Part shown: one piece after another, positions 1 through 4,648 of the stretch
Layout: each line of letters begins with the position of its first letter
How positions within the stretch are numbered: position 1 is the first letter of the stretch
Source of the DNA: Chloroflexota bacterium
GTDB taxonomy: Bacteria; Chloroflexota; UBA5177; JANWHV01
Reading direction: 5' to 3'
DNA: 7,098 nt
Assembly: GCA_025924845.1 (NCBI GenBank)
Contig: JAICHN010000273.1
Coordinates: 1-7,098 of the forward strand
The notes under the pieces: model-generated
Told to the model about the DNA's origin: nothing
Databases searched by the model: none
The model's input: only the letters and a program-made list of their open reading frames with translations
Program-made: the position numbers and the translations under genes

Positions 1-60
1 CGATGGAGGGGGCAAAGTCCGGAATCCGCCGGCACGGTCCGGCCCGCCGTGGTAGAGTGG

Positions 61-76
61 TAGGACGGTTGTCCTA
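61..76 (+). promoter_or_regulatory. Dyad (operator or leader hairpin) upstream of the ada-like gene
   Basis: TAGGAC-GGTT-GTCCTA is a perfect 6-bp inverted repeat around a 4-nt centre. It ends 7 nt before the AAGGAG ribosome binding site (84-89) of the downstream repair gene. A weak -10-like box, TAGAGT, lies just upstream at 53-58, but I see no convincing -35. If that box is used, the dyad covers roughly the transcription start and could be a repressor site or a small 5'-end hairpin. The symmetry is seen directly; the role is inferred. Confidence 0.35.
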
Positions 77-95
77 TTCAGGGAAGGAGAAGGCG

Positions 96-902
96 ATGGC
101 CACTATGACCCTTTCGCGAGACGAGATGACGGCGCGAATGCTCGCATCCGATCGCTCCGCCGACGGCTGCTTCATGGTCGGCGTGAAGACCACCGGCATC
201 TATTGCATGCCCTCGTGCCGCCCGCCCCGGAAACCCAAGCCCGAGAACTGTATATTCTTCGGCTCCCCGGAGGAGGCGCGCGCCGCCGGCTTCCGAGCCT
301 GCAAACTCTGCAAGCCGGATACCTCCTTCGCGATGTGTACGGCGGACACCACGGGCCGCGCCGCCGACCCGAAACCGCGACCTGAACCGCGGATCGCCTA
401 TCTGGACACCATCGACGAGGCTCCTGGGCCGCTCGCCTTCGCGGTCGCCGCCGACGGGGCACTGCTTCGGCTGCAATTCCTCGATGGCCATTACGCGAGC
501 ACGGTCGAAGCTGAGCTGGGGCGGGCGGGCTTTCGCGCCGAGCGAGATCCCAGCCGTACGGCGCCCGCCCGCGCTCAGTTGTTGGAGTATTGCGCGGGCA
601 CCCGGCGCACGTTTGATCTGCCGCTGGCCCTCTGCGGATCAGCGTGGCAAAACACCATATGGCGTGCCCTGACGCGCATCCCGTTTGGGGAGACTCGTAC
701 TTACGGGCAGATCGCGGCGATGGTCGGGCGGCCCGCCGCGGCTCGCGCGGTAGGGCGGGCCAATGCCACGAACCCGCTCCCGCTGGTCGTGCCCTGCCAT
801 CGGGTGATTGGAGCCGACGGATCGCTGACCGGGTACGGGGGCGGTATGCATCTCAAAGTGCGCCTCCTCGCGCATGAAGGAGTAACCCTTCAGACGCAAT
901 GA
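96..902 (+). CDS. ada: Ada N-terminal zinc domain fused to O6-methylguanine-DNA methyltransferase, no AraC domain
   Basis: This is a cytoplasmic suicide DNA-repair protein of 268 residues. Residues 1-73 form an Ada zinc-binding domain: GVKTTGIYC, then C37-MPS-C41 and C69-KL-C72, the four zinc cysteines. In Ada, the first of these takes the methyl group from phosphotriesters. Residues from about 100 to 268 form an Ogt/MGMT methyltransferase, with TYGQIA (Y203), RAVG (arginine finger R217), N226 and the PCHRV active site. C234 there accepts alkyl groups from O6-alkylguanine. E. coli Ada is about 354 residues because an AraC-type helix-turn-helix separates the two domains. Here only a proline-rich linker of about 25 residues does so, so direct transcription activation is unlikely. 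The start was chosen because AAGGAG (84-89) lies 6 nt before ATG 96 and the Ada homology begins here. The frame stays open upstream to position 3, but that part is arginine-rich and unlike the family. The symbol refers to the N-terminal domain; a plain Ogt annotation is also defensible. Confidence 0.93.
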   Translation: MATMTLSRDEMTARMLASDRSADGCFMVGVKTTGIYCMPSCRPPRKPKPENCIFFGSPEEARAAGFRACKLCKPDTSFAMCTADTTGRAADPKPRPEPRIAYLDTIDEAPGPLAFAVAADGALLRLQFLDGHYASTVEAELGRAGFRAERDPSRTAPARAQLLEYCAGTRRTFDLPLALCGSAWQNTIWRALTRIPFGETRTYGQIAAMVGRPAAARAVGRANATNPLPLVVPCHRVIGADGSLTGYGGGMHLKVRLLAHEGVTLQTQ

Positions 903-939
903 GGCGGATCACTATAGCCCGATTGCCCGATTTTCCGCA

Positions 940-968
940 TAGACAGGTAAGGGAAATACCTCTACACT
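940..968 (+). promoter_or_regulatory. Sigma-70-type promoter of the 72-residue gene
   Basis: TAGACA (940-945; five of six match TTGACA) and TACACT (963-968; four of six match TATAAT) are separated by exactly 17 nt. Transcription would start near 975 and give a leader of about 75 nt. Within the spacer lies a dyad, AGGTA (945-949) and TACCT (957-961), with a 7-nt centre, placed as an operator would be. It is the best two-box promoter in the window. It also gives the small downstream gene its own transcription unit, separate from the repair gene that ends at 902. Confidence 0.55.
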
Positions 969-974
969 AGGTGA

Positions 975-1046
975 ACCACACATGGTGTGGTGCAAGCAGA
1001 CCGGCTGCAGTGACGCAACCGGCACAGGAGCACACGAGGAGGTGTG
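975..1046 (+). promoter_or_regulatory. Structured 5' leader, candidate cis-acting RNA element
   Basis: The leader can form a 7-bp hairpin, ACCACAC (975-981) with GTGTGGT (985-991) around a 3-nt loop. It can also form a small GCAG/CTGC hairpin (996-999 with 1005-1008) and a third hairpin, CACAC (1031-1035) with GTGTG (1042-1046). The loop of the third holds the GAGGAG ribosome binding site. CACAC and GTGTG occur in both outer hairpins, so the leader can re-pair: 985-989 with 1031-1035, or 977-981 with 1042-1046. That makes alternative structures affecting translation possible. The pairing is read from the sequence; no known riboswitch class is recognised and regulation is inferred. Confidence 0.3.
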
Positions 1047-1048
1047 TA

Positions 1049-1267
1049 ATGCATCCCATTTCCCTACGCGGCGGCACGGTCGTGCCGGCCGGCGTCTACC
1101 GTGAAATGCACAGCGGACGCCTGGTCTACGTGGGTACGCCGAGTACTCTCCCCGGTCAATCCAATTCCGAGACCTACGTGCAGGTGCCCGAGGCGGCGTT
1201 ATTTAATCATCGCGAGGGGCACATCCACCGGCAGTCCAGGAATCCGAACGACCGCGCCCGAGCGTAG
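1049..1267 (+). CDS. Small protein of unknown function, 72 residues
   Basis: I do not recognise this protein. It starts at ATG 1049, 5 nt after GAGGAGGT (1036-1043), the strongest ribosome binding site in the window. The product is soluble-looking and has no cysteine, signal peptide or membrane segment. Residues 8-47 (GGTVVPAGVYREM through ETYVQVPE) are rich in Gly, Val and Tyr and look like a small beta-sheet unit. The tail after residue 53 is rich in His, Arg and Asn and is probably disordered. The G-x-V-x-P-x-G-x-Y opening is faintly like small YjzC-type proteins, but that is only an impression. The gene has its own promoter and leader, and its stop lies 10 nt before a strong hairpin. It therefore looks like a single-gene unit, convergent with the enolase gene. 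Confidence 0.7.
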   Translation: MHPISLRGGTVVPAGVYREMHSGRLVYVGTPSTLPGQSNSETYVQVPEAALFNHREGHIHRQSRNPNDRARA

Positions 1268-1277
1268 AGCGACTCTC

Positions 1278-1338
1278 GCGGCAAGAAGACGCCCAGGACG
1301 GTGACCTGATGCCACAGTCCTGGGCGTCTTCTTGCCGC
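1278..1338. terminator. Perfect 22-bp hairpin between convergent genes, probable bidirectional terminator
   Basis: Arms 1278-1299 and 1317-1338 are perfectly complementary over 22 bp around a 17-nt loop. The element fills the gap between the stop of the 72-residue gene (1265-1267) and the stop of the enolase gene (1339-1341 on the other strand). That is the expected place for a terminator serving both genes. Neither side has a T-tract: + strand continues TCAGGGGCGG, - strand GAGAGTCGCT. It would thus be a hairpin-only terminator or an mRNA-protecting structure. The perfect arms also allow a small mobile palindromic repeat as an alternative. Confidence 0.6.
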
Positions 1339-2457
1339 TCAGGGGCGGGCTGCCGTGTGGATGGAATGCTGCTTGGTCACCCGTTCGAGGGCCGCGCGAT
1401 CGATTTCAACCCCGATTCCCGGCTCCTGCCGCACTTCCATGGTCCCCCGGTCGGTGAGGACGAAGCTCGGGCCGGCGATATCCTCGTGAAAGTACCGAGC
1501 ACTGGCCGAGATATCGCTGGGCAAGCGGAAGTTGGGCAGACTGGCCAGGTGTATGTTGGCGGCGCGCCCGATGTTCGTTTCCAACATGCCGCCACACCAG
1601 ACCGGCACATCGGCCTCCTGAGCAATATCGTGAATCTGCTTGGCGCGTAACAGCCCTCCCACGCGTCCCGGCTTGATATTGATAATACGGCAGCTTCCCA
1701 GGGCCAGAGCATGCCGCGCATCGTCGGGGGTGCGGATCGCTTCGTCCAGACAGATCGCGGTGCGAAGTTGCCGCTGGAGCGTGGCATGATCCACGATATC
1801 CTCTTCGTCCAGCGGCTGCTCGATCATCAGCAGATTGAACGCGTCAAGCTCGCGCAAGTGATCGGCATCGGCCAGGGTGTAGGCCGAATTGGCGTCCACA
1901 CTGAGCAGAATATCCGGAAAGGCCTCGCGCACGGCAGCCACGAAGGGAAGGTCGGTCCCGGGCGCTATTTTCAGCTTGATTCGCTGATAGCCCTGGTCAA
2001 CATGCCGCCGGGCCACCTCCACCAGCTTGGCGGGCGACGACTGGATGCCCAGGCTGACGCCGCTCGGCGTTTCGGTGCGCGTACCGCCCAGCAGGGCGCT
2101 GAGCGGCTTATCCTCGGCGCGGGCCAGGGCATCCCACAGGGCGTGCTCAACCCCGGCAATGGCCATTCGGTGGCCGCGGATCCGCGCCAGCAGTCGCCAC
2201 AGATCCTCGGCCCCGCCTACATCCTCACCCATGATTGCGGGAGCGATGAAATCGGTCAGCACATGCCACGCGGTGCCGATGGTTTCGTACGAATACCAGG
2301 GGCCGCCCCCCGCCACGCACTCGCCCCAGCCTTCGGCGCCGTCGCCGGCCAGCCGCACGATAATACATGGCCGGTCGTACTCGGTGCCGAAGCTGGTAGT
2401 GAAGGGATTGACCAGCGGCATCTCGATCTGAAAAAGCTCGAGTTCTTCAACACGCAT
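1339..2457 (-). CDS. menC: Enolase-superfamily N-succinylamino acid racemase / o-succinylbenzoate synthase (MenC type 2)
   Basis: This cytoplasmic, metal-dependent enzyme has 372 residues, the usual family length. An N-terminal capping domain (about 1-125, with the GWGECVAGG loop that closes over the substrate) precedes a beta/alpha barrel. The catalytic set is complete: K161-L-K163, metal ligands D188 (SVDAN), E213 (MIEQP) and D238 (LDEA), and K262 (NIKPG). These align almost residue for residue with the Amycolatopsis NSAR/OSBS enzyme. R265, three residues after K262, corresponds to the arginine reported to favour racemization in NSAR/OSBS enzymes. The known reactions are dehydration of SHCHC to o-succinylbenzoate (menaquinone synthesis) and racemization of N-succinylamino acids; one protein can do both. 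AAGGAG lies 9 nt before ATG 2457. It follows the GNAT gene by 27 nt on the same strand, which favours the racemase role. No other men gene is present. Confidence 0.9.
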   Translation of the reverse strand: MRVEELELFQIEMPLVNPFTTSFGTEYDRPCIIVRLAGDGAEGWGECVAGGGPWYSYETIGTAWHVLTDFIAPAIMGEDVGGAEDLWRLLARIRGHRMAIAGVEHALWDALARAEDKPLSALLGGTRTETPSGVSLGIQSSPAKLVEVARRHVDQGYQRIKLKIAPGTDLPFVAAVREAFPDILLSVDANSAYTLADADHLRELDAFNLLMIEQPLDEEDIVDHATLQRQLRTAICLDEAIRTPDDARHALALGSCRIINIKPGRVGGLLRAKQIHDIAQEADVPVWCGGMLETNIGRAANIHLASLPNFRLPSDISASARYFHEDIAGPSFVLTDRGTMEVRQEPGIGVEIDRAALERVTKQHSIHTAARP

Positions 2458-2484
2458 GGGAAACTGCTCCTTTAGGCCCGCCTC

Positions 2485-3426
2485 TTATTTGACATAATCA
2501 TCGAGTGACCGGGTGCCGGTGAAATAGTCTTCCGCCGACCCGACGAGATAGTAGCAACGCCAGGACAATAGGGGATCGGGCGCGCGAATGGCATGCAACA
2601 CCGCCAGGCCGCGTGCGAACAGGGGTGGGAAGACGGCGCGCAATCCTTCACGCCAGGCCCGCGCCGCGCCCGGATCGGCGCGCTTGATCGCCTGGAAGTT
2701 CGCGGGCGCCTCGATCAGAGCGGGCTCCATGCCGTCGCCGGACTGGATTTCACGCAGGACAAGGTAGGGATCGGGGGTAGCCGACACATCGGTGCGGGTG
2801 AGCAGGGGGATGCCCGCCGCCCGCAGGTCGTCGACCTGGATCATGGGCGACTGACCGGCCAGGCGCTCCGCAACGGCGTGGTGCCCGATGTGCCAGGAGA
2901 TAGTAAAGCGATCGGTCTCCAGGCCAAGATTCAGTCCATCGCGGCCGACTCCGTAGAGGTTGGCTGAATACTCACGCACGATTCCTCCCAACTTCGCGAT
3001 ATTCAGCCGTGCGTTCCGCGATTCCAGCGGATCGAAGGTCCAGGTGACCAGGTCGTAACCCTGGGCCAGCGCCCATTCGCGCTGCCTGCGCTTCAGGTGA
3101 TAGCCCACGTCACGGCCCCGCCACTCGGGCAAGACACCGAGCAGATGGGAGCAGTGTACGGGCCGTCCGGCCTTCACCCCAGGGAAACCGAGCAGTATGC
3201 CGATCATCCGGCCCGCTTCGTCACGAGCCCCTAAGAGCAGGCCGCCATAGCGCTGGTGGGTCACGAGGAGGTGAACGGGGACCGCTTCCAGAGGAGATCC
3301 GGGCCACACGGCGAGATCCACCTCCTGCCACTCCTCCATTTGGGCCGCGGAGATCATTTCTTCAATGGTAAATATCGTCCCGTCGGGAAGGGTGATGACT
3401 TGTGGGCTGAGTGCGGTTCTTTCCAT
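2485..3426 (-). CDS. GNAT-family acyltransferase (COG3375-like), probable amino-acid N-succinyltransferase
   Basis: The product is a 313-residue protein. Its GNAT core spans about residues 18-135: GGLLLGARDEAGRMIGILLGF forms the beta strands before motif A. SHLLGVLPEWRGRDVGYHLK (93-112) carries the acyl-CoA-binding R-G-x-x-x-G turn, and ITWTFDPL-like TWTFDPLESRNA follows near 128-139. The C-terminal half (about 140-313, with LNIAKLGGIVREY and the TDRFTISW segment) is typical of COG3375 proteins that sit beside NAAAR/MenC enolases. In the characterised Geobacillus pathway, the neighbouring GNAT succinylates D-amino acids for the racemase. That substrate is inferred here from context only. ATG 3426 was chosen because a TACACT -10 box lies 7 nt upstream, giving a leaderless message. 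No Shine-Dalgarno is visible, and the upstream in-frame extension to 3489 lacks family resemblance. The frame ends 27 nt before the enolase gene, so the two form an operon. Confidence 0.85.
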   Translation of the reverse strand: MERTALSPQVITLPDGTIFTIEEMISAAQMEEWQEVDLAVWPGSPLEAVPVHLLVTHQRYGGLLLGARDEAGRMIGILLGFPGVKAGRPVHCSHLLGVLPEWRGRDVGYHLKRRQREWALAQGYDLVTWTFDPLESRNARLNIAKLGGIVREYSANLYGVGRDGLNLGLETDRFTISWHIGHHAVAERLAGQSPMIQVDDLRAAGIPLLTRTDVSATPDPYLVLREIQSGDGMEPALIEAPANFQAIKRADPGAARAWREGLRAVFPPLFARGLAVLHAIRAPDPLLSWRCYYLVGSAEDYFTGTRSLDDYVK

Positions 3427-3433
3427 GGGTTCT

Positions 3434-3459
3434 AGTGTAGCGCGGTAAGAAGCCCGCGC
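3434..3459 (-). promoter_or_regulatory. Promoter region of the GNAT-enolase operon, apparently leaderless
   Basis: On the minus strand TACACT (3439 to 3434) is followed by only 7 nt before ATG 3426. Transcription would therefore start at or next to the initiation codon, which agrees with the missing Shine-Dalgarno. I see no good -35. Just upstream lies an inverted repeat, GCGCGG (3440-3445) and CCGCGC (3454-3459), with an 8-nt centre, where a -35 would be expected. It may be an operator, or an activator site replacing the -35. The box and repeat are seen; function is inferred. Confidence 0.4.
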
Positions 3460-3538
3460 GATGGAACTGGCGCGGATTCCCCGGCACACAGGGTTCCAGG
3501 ATAGCCGGGATACTTGTTACCCTGAACGTGGAGAAGAG

Positions 3539-4456
3539 ATGACCATTCCGGCGAACCGTCTCATCCTAAAGGACATACCTCGGCCCGCGGCGGATGGGGT
3601 GGCGCGCGTGCTGGTGGCATCGGCGACCGGCTATATCGGCGGTCATGTCGTCCGCGCCCTGCATGGCGCGGGCTATCGGGTTCGGGCGCTGGCCCGCGAT
3701 CCATCCCGTCTGGCGTCCGTGGATGATGCTTGCGACGAGGTATTCGTCGGGCGGGCGACCAACCTGGCCGAACTTGACGGCGTGTGCGCCGGCGTTGATA
3801 TCGTCTTCTCCTCGATTGGTATTCGCTCCTTTGGACCGCGCCCGAGCTTTTGGGAGGTGGACTACCACGCGAACATGAACCTGCTTCTGCAGGCGCTTCG
3901 CGCCAGGGTACGGCACTTCATCTTTATCTCGGTGCTGCATGCCGAGAAAACGCGGGCCCGCTCACCGATTGCCGAGGCGCGTGAACGTGTGGTCGATGCC
4001 CTGCAGCGTTCCGATATCACCTGGACGGTATTGCGCCCGACCGGGTTATTCAATGACATGGCCGAAATTGCCGGTATGGCACGTCGGGGACTGAACGTGG
4101 TGGTCGGCGACGGGCGGAGCCGCATCAATCCAATCCATGGCGCCGACGTGGCGGAAGAGGTAATTCACTGCATTGCTGACACAAGTCGACATAATCGTGC
4201 CATGGATTTGGGTGGTCCGGATACCTACACCTATCGTGAACTTGGCCTACTGGCCGGCGAGGTGTTTGGACGGCGCGTGCGTACCATCTCCATTCCGCCC
4301 AGCCTAATTGGCCTGGCCGGCACCGCCCTTACCCCGTTCAACGGCAACGCGGCGGCGCTGCTGAAGATGGTACAACTCCTGGGAGAGTCCGACGTGGTAG
4401 GCACGCCGGTCGGCGGTCATCATCTGCGCGACTTCTTCCGTGAACTTGCAGGATGA
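3539..4456 (+). CDS. Atypical short-chain dehydrogenase (NmrA-like, COG0702), NAD(P)-binding
   Basis: The product has 305 residues. A Rossmann fold begins at VLVASATGYIGG (24-35), followed by HVVRALHGAGYRVRALARDPSRL. R53 sits where NADP-preferring members bind the 2'-phosphate. HFIFISVLHA (126-135), TVLRPTGLFNDM (163-174) and NPIHGADVAEEV (197-208) are the usual later motifs of NmrA/SDR_a5-type proteins. The C-terminal YTYRELGLLAGEVFG region is the variable substrate lid. The first glycine of the usual GATGxIG motif is serine (S28), and no Tyr-x-x-x-Lys catalytic pair is visible, as is common in atypical SDRs. It may be a reductase, isomerase or redox sensor; the substrate cannot be read. GGAG (3530-3533) lies 5 nt before ATG 3539. 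A GTG at 3599 would remove an unusual 20-residue N-terminal extension but has no good ribosome binding site. The gene is divergent from the GNAT operon. Confidence 0.85.
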   Translation: MTIPANRLILKDIPRPAADGVARVLVASATGYIGGHVVRALHGAGYRVRALARDPSRLASVDDACDEVFVGRATNLAELDGVCAGVDIVFSSIGIRSFGPRPSFWEVDYHANMNLLLQALRARVRHFIFISVLHAEKTRARSPIAEARERVVDALQRSDITWTVLRPTGLFNDMAEIAGMARRGLNVVVGDGRSRINPIHGADVAEEVIHCIADTSRHNRAMDLGGPDTYTYRELGLLAGEVFGRRVRTISIPPSLIGLAGTALTPFNGNAAALLKMVQLLGESDVVGTPVGGHHLRDFFRELAG

Positions 4457-4466
4457 CGGTGCTTCA

Positions 4467-4517
4467 GCGATAGTACGGCCGAGCGGTGACACGAGTGCGG
4501 CGGCAGAGTACTATCGC
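4467..4517. repeat. 10-bp perfect inverted repeat with 31-nt spacer, possible terminator of the SDR gene
   Basis: GCGATAGTAC (4467-4476) and GTACTATCGC (4508-4517) are exact reverse complements. After a small internal loop the stem can extend by 4 bp (GCCG 4478-4481 with CGGC 4501-4504). The element begins 10 nt after the SDR stop, a terminator position, but no T-tract follows. No duplicated flanks are visible that would mark a transposed element. The symmetry is seen directly; the role is uncertain. Confidence 0.45.
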
Positions 4518-4581
4518 CATGGAGAACCAGAATGGATCCACAATCGTGGGCGATCCCGAGGCGCCCTAAATCAATTCAGTG

Positions 4582-4619
4582 CTTCGGCCCGAAGGACCGT
4601 ATGCATGAGGTGATATCAT
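4582..4619 (+). promoter_or_regulatory. Extended -10 promoter with upstream palindrome, for the monooxygenase gene
   Basis: TGATATCAT (4611-4619) matches the extended -10 consensus TGnTATAAT at all but one defined position. It would start transcription near 4626, about 20 nt before the luciferase-like gene. No -35 is recognisable, as is usual for extended -10 promoters. Where a -35 would be lies a 13-nt palindrome, CTTCGG-C-CCGAAG (4582-4594), a candidate regulator site. If this promoter is used, translation cannot begin at the in-frame ATG 4601, which supports a start at 4646 or 4649. Confidence 0.4.
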
Positions 4620-4648
4620 GCTCGCATCGCCTCCGAAAGGGGTTCATG

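Noticed and set aside
3..95. In-frame extension of the repair gene towards the window edge
   Set aside because: ATG 5-like starts here have no ribosome binding site, the translated part is low-complexity and arginine-rich, and the Ada domain plus AAGGAG clearly mark ATG 96.
917..932. Tandem repeat GCCCGATT x2 downstream of the repair gene
   Set aside because: Only two copies of 8 nt, in a short intergenic stretch; likely chance. The flanking GCGGA/TCCGC arms are too short and far apart for a terminator.
1711..2475. 254-codon open frame on the plus strand opposite the enolase gene
   Set aside because: It lies wholly antisense to a gene with a complete catalytic motif set, has no ribosome binding site and resembles no family; long antisense frames are expected in GC-rich DNA.
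3427..3489. N-terminal extension of the GNAT protein by 21 residues
   Set aside because: It would run through the -10 box and inverted repeat, has no ribosome binding site and does not resemble COG3375 N-termini.
3427..3500. Direct repeat GGGTTC-N-AG at 3427 and 3491 between the divergent genes
   Set aside because: Short, only two copies, and not symmetrically placed relative to either start; no better than chance.
3566..3940. 124-codon antisense frame within the SDR gene
   Set aside because: It is a shadow of a well-supported SDR frame and has no initiation signals.
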